Source: Tunturiibacter gelidiferens
GTDB taxonomy: Bacteria > Acidobacteriota > Terriglobia > Terriglobales > Acidobacteriaceae
Reading direction: 5' to 3'
Length of the DNA: 64,000 bases
Assembly (NCBI RefSeq): GCF_014201335.1
Contig: NZ_JACHEB010000014.1
Span: forward strand, 62,001-126,000
Position numbers and translations under genes: made by a program. Of the stretch, positions 1 to 8,501 are shown piece after piece (positions within the stretch are counted from its first letter, which is position 1; each line of letters starts with the position of its first letter). Below the pieces are notes generated by a model, which saw only the letters and a list, made by a program, of their open reading frames with translations, was not told the DNA's origin and did no database searches.

Positions 1-446
1 GGCGAGACATTTACGGACAGCTCCGTGTTGACGAGCAGGAAGCCATCGACACGGCGGCTCATGAGGAGCTCCTGATACTCTTCCCGGAGGTCGGCGCGGC
101 CCAGATGGCTGACCGTGAAATAGAGGAAGCCTTCCTGGAGGAGGTACTGCTCGACCCCAAGCATGACGCCGGTAAAGTAGCCCTCGCTGAGTTCTGGAAC
201 GATCACACCGATGGTGTTGGTTAGCTTGGTGCGTAGCATGCGGGCGTGCAGGTTTGGCCGATACTCGAACTTCTTGGCGGCGTCGAGAACTCGTTCCCTG
301 GTTGCAGGGGAGATGGACTTCGCAACGGGCGAGTTATTAAGAACGATTGAGATCGTCGCCGGGGAGAGGTCGAGATATTCCGCCAGAGTTTTCAGTGTTA
401 CGGCTTTGCCGGTATCTGGCTTGCTGTCTTTATTTAGCTCTTTCAT
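1..446 (-). CDS. LacI-family transcriptional regulator (C-terminus outside window)
   Basis: The reverse strand reads from an ATG at 446 to the window edge without a stop, giving about 148 N-terminal residues. The first 70 residues carry a LacI-type helix-turn-helix (VTLKTLAEYLDLSPATISIV) and hinge helix region (ERVLDAAKKFEYRPN), followed by the start of the periplasmic-binding-protein-like effector domain (TNTIGVIVPELSEGYF). LacI proteins repress sugar-utilisation genes and are released by a sugar ligand; the ligand cannot be told here because the sensor domain is cut. The start is preceded by GGCGGAGAG, a reasonable ribosome-binding site. The regulated genes may lie to the left, outside the window. 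Confidence 0.9.
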   Translation of the reverse strand, partial: MKELNKDSKPDTGKAVTLKTLAEYLDLSPATISIVLNNSPVAKSISPATRERVLDAAKKFEYRPNLHARMLRTKLTNTIGVIVPELSEGYFTGVMLGVEQYLLQEGFLYFTVSHLGRADLREEYQELLMSRRVDGFLLVNTELSVNVS

Positions 447-638
447 TGCTCTCCGCCAGACTTAGCTCTTCTAGTATCGCAACAGTTGTACACCTTTGGT
501 CTGAAGACGGGGAACAAGATCTTACAGATTTGTCGGCTGTACTTAGCGAGTCGAATCGAAGTAGTATTCCGGGTTCGAAATCGATCTGGTCGGCAATGTG
601 CAGTTATCTTTAAATGGGGTTGAAAGTTTTGGGGTGGC

Positions 639-1118
639 GTGGTGAGCGTGGAAGCTGAACTTCGGGGATATCTCAAAGAGGATTTGGACGCGATTTACAG
701 GCTGGATCAGCTGTGTTTTTCGAATGAATTCCGGTTTGGCCGGCAGTCGATGCGCGCGTTCGCAGAGGCGGATGATGCCGTCACATTGATCGCGGAGACG
801 ACAGGAGGCGAGATCGCCGGATTTGTCATTGTCCAGGTAGAACTACGTGGGGACAGCGTTCGTGGGTACGTTGTGACGTTGGATGTAGCGGAGAAGTGCA
901 GAAGAAGAGGTTTGGCTCAAATGCTTTTACAGGAGGCAGAGAGGCGGGCAGCCGCTGCTGGCGCGTTATGGATGGAGCTGCATGTGTTCACGGGAAACGA
1001 GGGAGCGATCCGCTTCTATGAGCGCTCGGGCTATGCGCGAACCGAGCTGAAACGCCGGTTCTATGGCGGAGCTGGATTGGACGCTTTTGTGTATCGCAAG
1101 GAAATGGGAGTTTCGTAA
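639..1118 (+). CDS. GNAT family N-acetyltransferase (RimI-like)
   Basis: A 159-residue single-domain GNAT protein. The acetyl-CoA binding motif A is visible at about residues 78-100, with the RRRGLA pyrophosphate loop, and motif B ends in NEGAIRFYERSGYARTELK, typical of RimI-type acetyltransferases that modify N-terminal amines of proteins. The substrate is not predictable from sequence. The start is a GTG at 639 with a GGGGTGG stretch just upstream; a GTG three bases later is equally possible. It is convergent with murA and divergent from the LacI gene. Confidence 0.8.
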   Translation: MVSVEAELRGYLKEDLDAIYRLDQLCFSNEFRFGRQSMRAFAEADDAVTLIAETTGGEIAGFVIVQVELRGDSVRGYVVTLDVAEKCRRRGLAQMLLQEAERRAAAAGALWMELHVFTGNEGAIRFYERSGYARTELKRRFYGGAGLDAFVYRKEMGVS

Positions 1119-1127
1119 CAGCGGAAG

Positions 1128-2408
1128 TTACTTTTTCCCGAAGACATCTCCCATGCGGCGGATCTGGGCGCCTACGCCGCGAAGCTTCTCCTCGAAGTGC
1201 TCATAGCCACGGTCGAGATGGTAGACGCGGTCGAGGATGGTTTCGCCGTCGGCTACAAGAGCAGCGAGAACGAGAGAGGCAGAGGCACGGAGGTCGGAGC
1301 ACATGACCGCGGCCGATTGCAGGGGTGTCTTGCCGCGGACGGTTGCGGTACGGCCGGAGATGGAGATGTTCGCGCCCATGCGGATCAGCTCCTGCACGTG
1401 CATGAAGCGGTTTTCGAAGATATTTTCGATGACGGTGCTGGTACCTTCGGCCTGAGTGGCGAGAGCCATGTACTGAGCCTGCATGTCGGTGGGGAAGCCG
1501 GGGTACTCTTCTGTGGTGATGTCTGCGGCCTTGAGTTCGCCGCCGGAGCGGACGCGAACGTGGTCGGCGCCGACGTCGATCTTGACGCCGCACTGCTCGA
1601 GTTTTGTGATGAGTGCGCCGAGGTGCTTGGGTTCGCAGCAATCGACGTTGAGGTCTCCGCCGGTAATGGCTCCCGCGATGAGAAAGGTTCCGGCTTCGAT
1701 GCGGTCGGGGTTGATACGATGACGTGCACCGTGGAGTTTGGAGACACCCTGAATGCGGATGGTTCCGGTGCCTGCGCCTTCGATCTTTGCTCCCATGGCG
1801 ATGAGCAGGGCAGCGAGATCGGTGACTTCGGGCTCGCGAGCGCAGTTCTCGAAGACGGATTCACCCTCGGCAAGCGTGGCGGCCATCAGGAGGTCTTCGG
1901 TTCCGGTGACGGTGATTTTGTCGAAGACGATGTGAGCGCCCTTCAGCCGGTCTGCGCGAGCTTCGAGATAGCCGTGATCTTGGGTTATAGTGGCGCCCAT
2001 GGCTTCGAGGCCGTTGATGTGAAGGTCGATGGGGCGGCCACCGATGGCGCAGCCTCCGGGCATGGCGACACGCGCGATGCCGGTGCGTGCAATGAGAGGG
2101 CCGAGGACTAGTGAGCTTGCGCGCATCGTCTTCACGATCTCGTATTTGGCGACCGGATCGGAGAGGATGGCGCACTTGATGCGAGTGCGGTGCTGGGCTC
2201 GACCATATCCGAGCTCAACCTCGGCGCCCATGCTGGTCAGCAGTTTGCGCTCGGTCTCAATGTCGTTGACCTGAGGGATGTTTTCGAGGATGACCTCGTC
2301 TTCGGTAAGGATGGCGGCGGCCATGCAGGGGAGCGCGGAGTTTTTCGCTCCGGAGACTTTGATGGTACCGAGAAGGGGGTTTCCGCCGCGTACTACGAAC
2401 TTGTCCAT
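1128..2408 (-). CDS. murA: UDP-N-acetylglucosamine 1-carboxyvinyltransferase MurA
   Basis: A 426-residue protein, the usual MurA length. It transfers enolpyruvate from PEP to UDP-GlcNAc, the first committed step of peptidoglycan precursor synthesis in the cytosol. The N-terminal GTIKVSGAKNSALP motif binds substrate, and the loop GGCAIGGRPIDLH carries the catalytic Cys at residue 120, so the enzyme should be fosfomycin-sensitive (an Asp here would give resistance). The repeated inside-out alpha/beta barrel architecture is intact to the C-terminus. A long reading frame on the opposite strand is only a shadow of this gene. Confidence 0.97.
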   Translation of the reverse strand: MDKFVVRGGNPLLGTIKVSGAKNSALPCMAAAILTEDEVILENIPQVNDIETERKLLTSMGAEVELGYGRAQHRTRIKCAILSDPVAKYEIVKTMRASSLVLGPLIARTGIARVAMPGGCAIGGRPIDLHINGLEAMGATITQDHGYLEARADRLKGAHIVFDKITVTGTEDLLMAATLAEGESVFENCAREPEVTDLAALLIAMGAKIEGAGTGTIRIQGVSKLHGARHRINPDRIEAGTFLIAGAITGGDLNVDCCEPKHLGALITKLEQCGVKIDVGADHVRVRSGGELKAADITTEEYPGFPTDMQAQYMALATQAEGTSTVIENIFENRFMHVQELIRMGANISISGRTATVRGKTPLQSAAVMCSDLRASASLVLAALVADGETILDRVYHLDRGYEHFEEKLRGVGAQIRRMGDVFGKK

Positions 2409-2860
2409 CTTGCCAGTTTACGGAGATTTCGCGTGGAAATGAGTAACGGCGGTGGTTCTGCTGCTCCAAAGCCGAACGCATCTCTCGATACTGCTGCGGA
2501 TTAGAGCATGAGTTGCAGTTTGTCGCCCAATCACCTGATCTAACTTTATAAATCTAAAAGGTATAGCTGACGATTAGATGACAAGAGCTGTCACTATCAG
2601 GAGAGTAGCGATTGATCAGTGGTCGGACGACTTTGCAAAACGCTGCACATGTCTCCTCAAAATCCGCGATAAGTGAATAAGATTTCACGTTTGATCAATC
2701 TGGTAATAGGCATTCGATTACCGATCGTGCCGTCGGCGGGGATCACGATTACTCGCAAGGAAAAAGTTGAGTTACCGCATCTTTCTTTCAACCCAACGGC
2801 TAACTTATCGCGTAAATCTTGCATATCACGGGACGTACGTTGATCCTGCAAGGAGAAACC
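2409..2860. other. Intergenic region between murA and the sortase-substrate gene
   Basis: About 450 bases without a convincing gene. It holds the upstream regions of two divergently read genes. The part from about 2520 to 2830 is clearly more AT-rich than its neighbours. I see no strong hairpin, riboswitch or RNA gene. A short reverse-strand frame at 2657-2851 has no recognisable content. Confidence 0.5.
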
Positions 2861-3601
2861 ATGCGACTCAAAGTTCTTATATTATGTGCTTCTTTGTGCG
2901 CTTTTAATGCGGCCTTATGGGCTGCCGGTCCGGCAAATCCCGCCGCAGACTTCACGATCTCCCAGCCGTCACACATTCCGGGGGCCACGCTGAAACCAGG
3001 CTCCTATACGATTCACGTTGTCAATCGTCTTTCGGACCGGGTCATCTTGAAGGTGGATTCGACGAAGGGTGATCTTCACTCAACTTTTCTCGGCATTCCG
3101 AACAGCGAGATTCAAAAACCCGCCAGCAGCGGCCCTGTGAAGTGGGCCAATTCCGCTGAAGGTTCTCAATACCTCAAGGGATGGTACTTTCCGGGAGGCG
3201 CGACGGTCGTAGAGTTTGTCTATCCGAAGGCTGAGGCGGTTGCGATTGCGACGGCGAATCCAGCGAAGGTGCCCGCGGTTGATCCTGCCTCTGAAGGCAA
3301 GGTTTCGGACAACACGTTGTCTCAGGACGACATGCAACTGCTGACGCTCTGGCTTCTTTCGCTGCAGCAGGTAGGACCAAGCGACTCGGCTGAGGCCAAG
3401 CCAGGTATCAAGGCAGAGCGATATACTCAGGTGGCAAGCGTTCAGAAGCCGGTTATAAAAGCGCTGCCCCATACCGCCAGCATGGTTCCTCTCGTGTGGT
3501 TGGTGGGCTTCTGCTCTCTTATCGCTGCTGCTATGTTGCGTTGGATCGCGTCGCAGAGACGTTTCGCAGCTCTCAATCGAAGACTGTTGATGCGGGAGTA
3601 G
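2861..3601 (+). CDS. Exported protein with LPHTA cell-wall-type sorting signal (sortase substrate)
   Basis: A 246-residue protein starting at an ATG with a good ribosome-binding site (AAGGAG, 5 bases upstream). Residues 1-20 form a signal peptide (LKVLILCASLCAFNAALWAA). The body has a beta-rich region with a PGATLKPGSYTIHVV motif and a long Ala/Pro/Lys linker. The C-terminus has the three parts of a sortase sorting signal: LPHTA (bases 3464-3478), a hydrophobic helix (MVPLVWLVGFCSLIAAAML) and a basic tail. LPxTA is the motif favoured by class D sortases. A sortase gene begins 3 bases after the stop, so the two are very probably enzyme and substrate. The function of the body is unknown. Confidence 0.75.
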   Translation: MRLKVLILCASLCAFNAALWAAGPANPAADFTISQPSHIPGATLKPGSYTIHVVNRLSDRVILKVDSTKGDLHSTFLGIPNSEIQKPASSGPVKWANSAEGSQYLKGWYFPGGATVVEFVYPKAEAVAIATANPAKVPAVDPASEGKVSDNTLSQDDMQLLTLWLLSLQQVGPSDSAEAKPGIKAERYTQVASVQKPVIKALPHTASMVPLVWLVGFCSLIAAAMLRWIASQRRFAALNRRLLMRE

Positions 3602-3604
3602 TGA

Positions 3605-4189
3605 ATGCGAATGCTCGCATACGCTGAACGTCTCCTTTGGACGTGTGGTCTCTTTTGCGTTGGATACTGCCTGGTGCTGGGTGTTCAGGCCAGGGGCACG
3701 CAGAGGCTCGCTGAGCGGATTGGCGAGCCTCCGCCATCGGAAAATGTCTCGTCGGCCGGGCGCATGACGGAGGATGTGATTGGCAGGATTGAGATTCCCG
3801 CTCTCGCATTGTCGGCGCCTATCACCGCGGATTATGATGGGAGTAGCCTACGTAGGGGAGTGGGCCATATCCCAGGGACTGCTGTGCCGGGTGGTCTTGG
3901 TACGGTGGGGCTGGCAGGGCATCGCGATTCGTTTTTCCGGCCGCTGCGCAGGATTACCGCGAAGATGGAGGTTCTCCTGATCGATAAAAGTGGCATCTAT
4001 CACTATGTGGTGGACTCCACCGAGATTGTGAGTCCAGACAAAGTAGAGGTGCTCAATATTGCTGCAAGACCAGAGCTGACATTGATCACCTGTTTTCCGT
4101 TCGACTATGTGGGCGCGGCGCCGGAACGCTTTATAGTTCACGCGCACTTATTGTCCGCTTCCCCCGATGGGGTTTCTGCCATCCATTAG
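3605..4189 (+). CDS. Class D-type sortase
   Basis: A 194-residue sortase with an N-terminal uncleaved signal anchor (residues 5-27). The catalytic His is in GLAGHRDSFFRPL (His106), the catalytic Cys in TLITCFPF (Cys163), and the transition-state Arg in APERFIVHA (Arg175), so the active-site triad is complete. The TLITC pattern and short length fit class D/E-like enzymes. Sortases cleave an LPxTx motif and join the protein to an amine acceptor on the outer face of the cytoplasmic membrane. The start has GGGAG six bases upstream and follows the LPHTA protein gene by 3 bases, indicating one operon. Confidence 0.9.
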   Translation: MRMLAYAERLLWTCGLFCVGYCLVLGVQARGTQRLAERIGEPPPSENVSSAGRMTEDVIGRIEIPALALSAPITADYDGSSLRRGVGHIPGTAVPGGLGTVGLAGHRDSFFRPLRRITAKMEVLLIDKSGIYHYVVDSTEIVSPDKVEVLNIAARPELTLITCFPFDYVGAAPERFIVHAHLLSASPDGVSAIH

Positions 4190-4210
4190 AAGAAGTCAGA
4201 AAGGGGTGCC

Positions 4211-5665
4211 ATGAAATTTGAGATCCGCGAAACAGTAAAAAACCCGGATCCGGAAGTGGTCTTACGTGCTTTGGAGATGTGTTCGCGAGAGATCTCGGAT
4301 GACGTGACGCGGTATGACGATCGGATTACCGTGCGAGGATTGGGGCCGTCGCCGCGATCGAAGAACAAAAATGACAACACTGTGTTCCATGCAAATTTGG
4401 AGAATGGTGAGACCGTCATTTTGGGAGAGGTGACCTTCCAGGCCTCGGCCCTGCTGGGAGACACGTCGCAAGAGGATGTTGTCCGATCGAAACTCGATGA
4501 ACTGTTTGAACAGATCAGGGCTCAGATTGACCTGGATGCTCTGCGTGTAACGACTTATGCCGCGGCAAGAAAGTCCGCGGCAGGAACGGCCGTTGTCGAT
4601 AGATCCGACGAACCAGATGTAGACCCATTAAGAGCATCGAGGCGTTCAGAAGAGAAGATGACTTCGTCTGTAGTTCCGGAGACGGTGGTTGAGACCATGA
4701 CTGCGGCGCCGGATTTGGTATGGAGCGCTGCCGCGCTGGCGTCTGAGCCGCAGGTCGAGAATATTCCGTCAAATTCGCAGGACGAGCCAGAGAGAGTCAT
4801 AGCTGCCAAGAAAACTTTTGAATCGGAGCAAACTGCAGATGCTGAACAGGCTATTGCTCCGGAACAAAGAGCTCAACCGAGGTTTTACGGTGAGCCAGAT
4901 CTCCCGGAACCAGATCTTGCGGAAGAAGAACCGACATGGCAGGCGCGGGATGCTCCCTACCGGCTGCGCATAGAGGATGATCTAACGTCCGGATGGAAGC
5001 GATTTGCGCTGTGGACGACGATGCTGCTTGCTCTCGTGGCGGCGGCTGGAGAAGGCTATTTTTATTGGTCGCATGGCGAGTTCTATCGGCCACGCGAGTT
5101 CGATTGGCCGCATCTCGATATCGCTAAGTCTCCGGCTCCGGTTGCCGCACCAGCTGTCGGAGTTGCGCCGAATCCAGTACCTAAACTTGATACGCGGAGG
5201 GCTACTGAGACTGTCCCGGCAAAGCCAGCTCCTTTGCCGGAGTCGACCCCTGCGTCTGCGACAAGTAGCGCGGAGCTGAAGCTGTGGCTGCAGAACTGGG
5301 CGTCCTCAATGCGGACCAGGGATGCGAATGCTCAAGCTGCCTTTTATGCGGATACGCTGGACCGATATCTTAATCAACGCAACGTGAGCAGAGAAGCGGT
5401 TTTGCGGGATCGCGAGGCGACCAACCGGATGCGAAAGGGACTCTGGACTGTAAAGATGGAGGACATCGTCATCGAGCGGCAGACAGACTCGGAGGCTGAC
5501 GTACGCCTGGTGAAACACTTTATGGATGAGCAGGAGACGTCCGAGATACTGGAGTCGTTCGTACCGACGCGGCTGACGCTGAGGCGCCTGAACGGAGAGT
5601 GGAAGATCACCTCGGAGCAGGATCAGCCTTCTCTTCAGGTAACACCTTGGAAGAACAAAGGGTGA
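4211..5665 (+). CDS. Single-pass membrane protein with C-terminal NTF2/SnoaL-like domain
   Basis: A 484-residue protein of unknown function. Residues 1-110 form a conserved-looking alpha/beta region, 110-260 are acidic, Ala/Glu/Pro-rich and probably disordered, and one transmembrane helix lies near residues 268-287 (FALWTTMLLALVAAAGEGYF). The last 130 residues, starting near LKLWLQNWASSMRTRDANA, resemble the SnoaL/DUF4440 NTF2-like fold, which would sit outside the membrane. It begins 21 bases after the sortase stop with AAGGGG upstream, so it belongs to the same operon. There is no LPxTG-like signal. A role in the sortase pathway is an inference from position only. Confidence 0.6.
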   Translation: MKFEIRETVKNPDPEVVLRALEMCSREISDDVTRYDDRITVRGLGPSPRSKNKNDNTVFHANLENGETVILGEVTFQASALLGDTSQEDVVRSKLDELFEQIRAQIDLDALRVTTYAAARKSAAGTAVVDRSDEPDVDPLRASRRSEEKMTSSVVPETVVETMTAAPDLVWSAAALASEPQVENIPSNSQDEPERVIAAKKTFESEQTADAEQAIAPEQRAQPRFYGEPDLPEPDLAEEEPTWQARDAPYRLRIEDDLTSGWKRFALWTTMLLALVAAAGEGYFYWSHGEFYRPREFDWPHLDIAKSPAPVAAPAVGVAPNPVPKLDTRRATETVPAKPAPLPESTPASATSSAELKLWLQNWASSMRTRDANAQAAFYADTLDRYLNQRNVSREAVLRDREATNRMRKGLWTVKMEDIVIERQTDSEADVRLVKHFMDEQETSEILESFVPTRLTLRRLNGEWKITSEQDQPSLQVTPWKNKG

Positions 5666-5676
5666 TTTACTGCGAA

Positions 5677-5722
5677 GGTTGCCTTCGGACGGGAGTACAG
5701 TGTGGCCCATCCGAAGGCAACC
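5677..5722. terminator. Inverted repeat between convergent genes
   Basis: A perfect 13-base inverted repeat, GGTTGCCTTCGGA at 5677-5689 and its complement at 5710-5722, with a 20-base loop. It sits between the end of the sortase operon and the end of murQ, which face each other. There is no clear T-tract, so it could be a bidirectional transcription barrier or an RNA-stabilising 3' hairpin. Confidence 0.6.
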
Positions 5723-5733
5723 CTAACTAGCGA

Positions 5734-6702
5734 TCAGAGTTCCAAGCGGGAGTCATCGATGGCGAGGCGGACGTTGCCGTCTGATTTCGTGAGGCGGCGT
5801 ACAGCCTCCATCTTGTCTACGTTGGCCTTGAGCATGACGACCGCGATGGGAATCGATTTACCTGCGGACTTGATGGTGCGGATCGCGGTGTCGCGGTCGA
5901 TATCGCAGACCTTCATCAGCACGCGAATGCCGCGCTCAACCAGCTTCGCGTTCTTCATGTGCACGTTGACCATGAGGTTGTCGTAGACGTAGCCAAGCCG
6001 GGTCATCGCGCCGGTCGTAATCATGTTGAGGACCATCTTCTGGGCCGACGCGGACTTCATGCGCGTGGAACCCGAGATGACTTCGGGGCCGACCTCCGTG
6101 ATGACGGTGGTGTCTGCAACGTCGGCAAGCGGGGTGTTGAGGTTACAGGTGATCGCGGCGGTCTTTGCTCCGCGAGCGCGAGCGTACTCCACAGCTCCGA
6201 CCACGTAAGGCGTGCGACCGCTGGCGGAGACTCCAATGACGATGTCCTTGCGGGTCGGGCGTCGGCGGGCGATATCGCGCTGGCCGATCTCTGGTGAATC
6301 TTCGTTGACGTCGGAAGCAGAAGCAAGCGCCTTTGGGCCGCCTGCCATGATGTACTGGACTTGCGAGGGCGCAGTGGAGTAGGTTGGTGGGCACTCTGAG
6401 GCGTCGAGGGAGGCGATGCGACCGCTGGAGCCAGCGCCGACGTAGATGAGTCGGCCACCATCGCGCAGGGAGCGGGCGACGGTATCGATGACGATGGCAA
6501 TTTCAGGCAGCGCTTTCTTGACTGCGGCTGCAATCTTGGCGTCTTCGTGGTTGATAATACGGGCGATCTCGAGAGCGGACTTGGTGTCCAGTCCCTCCGA
6601 GGCTGCGTTAGCGGTCTCCGTGGTGAGATCGTTGAAGTCTGCTGCGCCACGGTTGACGGGTTTTGGTGTGGGGGCCTGCTCAAGCATGGTAAGGGTTGCC
6701 AT
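5734..6702 (-). CDS. murQ: N-acetylmuramic acid 6-phosphate etherase MurQ
   Basis: A 322-residue SIS-domain lyase. It removes D-lactate from MurNAc-6-phosphate to give GlcNAc-6-phosphate, the cytosolic step of cell-wall sugar recycling. The signature YVGAGSSGRIASLDASECPPT is present, followed by the second family motif VVGASGRTPYVVGA-like segment and a C-terminal UBA-like helical region. I chose the ATG at 6702 because AGGA lies seven bases upstream; a GTG six bases earlier is less likely. No MurNAc kinase or PTS gene lies alongside, but a NamZ-containing fusion elsewhere in the window could supply MurNAc. Confidence 0.93.
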   Translation of the reverse strand: MATLTMLEQAPTPKPVNRGAADFNDLTTETANAASEGLDTKSALEIARIINHEDAKIAAAVKKALPEIAIVIDTVARSLRDGGRLIYVGAGSSGRIASLDASECPPTYSTAPSQVQYIMAGGPKALASASDVNEDSPEIGQRDIARRRPTRKDIVIGVSASGRTPYVVGAVEYARARGAKTAAITCNLNTPLADVADTTVITEVGPEVISGSTRMKSASAQKMVLNMITTGAMTRLGYVYDNLMVNVHMKNAKLVERGIRVLMKVCDIDRDTAIRTIKSAGKSIPIAVVMLKANVDKMEAVRRLTKSDGNVRLAIDDSRLEL

Positions 6703-7020
6703 AAACACATCCTACTGTTCTGCTGGGGCAATTCTAGTCCTAACCTTCTTGAATGCGTCAAGAAAGGTTTGCCCTCGCGAGTTATCATAAAGGGTCAGGG
6801 TTTACGCCGAGTAATGATTGGGATGGCGAACTTATTCGACCTGTGGTAATCAGAGAATTCTGATTCGACCGGAGAGTTCTCATATGTGCTACGAGGCTGA
6901 AGCCTCTGCTGGTTATATGAGATGCATCTCCGCTCAATTGGTTACCCACGTTGAGCGGTTACATGCTCGCCCAGTCAGTGGTTAGACCAAAGATTGCAAC
7001 TCCGTGGGTGGTACGTCTAA
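6703..7020. other. Divergent intergenic region murQ / lepB
   Basis: About 318 bases holding the promoters of two divergent genes. One near-perfect inverted repeat is described separately at 6742-6769. The rest, including the stretch 6880-7010, shows no gene, RNA gene or clear hairpin that I can support. Confidence 0.5.
6742..6769. promoter_or_regulatory. Inverted repeat upstream of murQ (possible operator)
   Basis: AACCTTCTTGA (6742-6752) faces TCAAGAAAGGTT (6758-6769), an 11-base inverted repeat with one unpaired base and a 5-base centre. It lies 40-67 bases upstream of the murQ start, where an operator or leader hairpin would be. The binding protein is unknown; MurR/RpiR-type regulators often control murQ in other bacteria. 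Confidence 0.4.
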
Positions 7021-7623
7021 ATGATAGAGGATTCGGAAGATCGCGTGGAGATAAACGGAAACATTCCGCCTGAGTCAGAAGATCGAGATGTGATCGAGCC
7101 GACAGAACAGCGCAGGGGAGCGATGCACTCCTGGCTGCGCGATCTGGTGATCTCGGTTGTGGTGTCGGCGTTCATCATCATATTTTTGTACCAACCGGTT
7201 CGGGTGGAGGGAACCAGCATGCTGCCGATGCTGGAAGACCAGGACCGACTATTCATCAACAAAGTGGCCTACCGGGTTGGGGAGATACACCGTGGGGACG
7301 TGGTCGTATTTCTGTATCCGCATGATCATGAGAAGAGTTACATCAAGCGGGTGATCGCGCTGCCTGGCGATACTTTGCGTATCGACCATGGAGAGGTGAT
7401 CGTAAACGGCGAACGCGTGAAGGAGAGCTACGTACCGAAGCGGTTTGCCGATGACAGATCGCAGCCCGAGATGACGGTACCGGGGCATGAATATTTCGTG
7501 ATGGGGGATCACCGGTCGATCTCGAGCGACAGCCGCGACTTTGGGCCGGTCGACCGGGATCTGATCTACGGTAAGGCCGCCTTTGTGTATTGGCCAATGG
7601 ACCAGGCTGGGGTGGTTCGCTAG
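7021..7623 (+). CDS. lepB: Signal peptidase I LepB
   Basis: A 200-residue type I signal peptidase that cleaves signal peptides on the periplasmic face of the cytoplasmic membrane. A charged cytosolic N-terminus of about 38 residues is followed by one transmembrane helix (LVISVVVSAFIIIFLYQ). The nucleophile is Ser66 in GTSMLPML, the general base Lys109 in SYIKRVIALPGD, and box E is GDHRSISSDSRDFG. All catalytic boxes are intact. The start lacks a strong ribosome-binding site. It is a single gene between murQ and tpiA. Confidence 0.95.
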   Translation: MIEDSEDRVEINGNIPPESEDRDVIEPTEQRRGAMHSWLRDLVISVVVSAFIIIFLYQPVRVEGTSMLPMLEDQDRLFINKVAYRVGEIHRGDVVVFLYPHDHEKSYIKRVIALPGDTLRIDHGEVIVNGERVKESYVPKRFADDRSQPEMTVPGHEYFVMGDHRSISSDSRDFGPVDRDLIYGKAAFVYWPMDQAGVVR

Positions 7624-7687
7624 TCACAGGTAGAACAACCTGCGTGTGACGTCAACTTTGCAGCTTTGGTGTGCTGGATCTTCACGC

Positions 7688-8443
7688 TCATGTTGCGTTA
7701 GAGATGATCTCGTGGAAGGATTTTGCGTGCAGGCTGGCTCCTCCGACCAGCGCGCCGTCAATCTCAGGCTGACTCATCAGGCTGGCGACGTTGTCCGGTT
7801 TGACAGAGCCACCATAGAGAATGCGCATGCAGCTGGCGCAGGGGGCGCCGAGATGCCGGGCTACCTCGCGGCGGATGATGGCGTGGGCTTCGTTGGCCTG
7901 CTCCGGTGTTGCGACGCTGCCGGTGCCTATGGCCCAGACTGGTTCGTAGGCGATGACCAGTTGGCCGCAGGAAGCCCCCTTGACGCCGTTGAGCGCGACC
8001 GCAATCTGCCAACACAGAACTGCTTCAGTCAGCCCGGATTGACGCTTGTCGAGGGTTTCGCCGACGCAGACTATGGGAATGAGGTCGTGTTCGAGTGCGG
8101 CCTTTAGCTTGAGGTTGACCATGTCGTCCGTCTCGTGGGCGTAGATGCGGCGCTCTGAGTGGCCGAGTAACACGCGGGTACAACCAATGCTTTCGAGCAT
8201 GGTTGGCGAAGTCTGGCCGGTGTAGGGGCCTTCGTTGAGCCAGTGCATCGTTTGTGCGCCGGAGGTCACATTGGAGTCTTTGGTCGCCTCGATGACATAA
8301 CCAAGCGAAGACATGGTGGGAAAGATTGCGATCTCGCTGGAGGTGTGGTCCTTGACCAGAGGAAGGAACTCGCTAAGGAAGGCTAAAGACTCTTTGGGCG
8401 TCTTATACATCTTCCAGTTGGCGGCGATCAGTGGCTTTCTCAT
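7688..8443 (-). CDS. tpiA: Triosephosphate isomerase
   Basis: A 251-residue TIM-barrel enzyme that interconverts glyceraldehyde 3-phosphate and dihydroxyacetone phosphate. The active-site residues are present: Lys11 in AANWKMYK, His in LLGHSERR and Glu in IAYEPVWAIGTG; the phosphate loop reads ILYGGSVKPDN. It is the last gene of a minus-strand run containing pgk and a small membrane protein, with 58 bases between it and the gene before it. Confidence 0.97.
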   Translation of the reverse strand: MRKPLIAANWKMYKTPKESLAFLSEFLPLVKDHTSSEIAIFPTMSSLGYVIEATKDSNVTSGAQTMHWLNEGPYTGQTSPTMLESIGCTRVLLGHSERRIYAHETDDMVNLKLKAALEHDLIPIVCVGETLDKRQSGLTEAVLCWQIAVALNGVKGASCGQLVIAYEPVWAIGTGSVATPEQANEAHAIIRREVARHLGAPCASCMRILYGGSVKPDNVASLMSQPEIDGALVGGASLHAKSFHEIISNAT

Positions 8444-8501
8444 GTGCGAATCAGTATTCCATTTTCATGACGTGATGGGCAAAACTTTTCGACGACTGAT
8501 T

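Noticed and set aside
1197..2111. Long plus-strand reading frame opposite murA (304 codons)
   Set aside because: It lies wholly inside murA, whose product has an intact active site; the antisense frame has no recognisable domain and is explained by GC-rich codon use.
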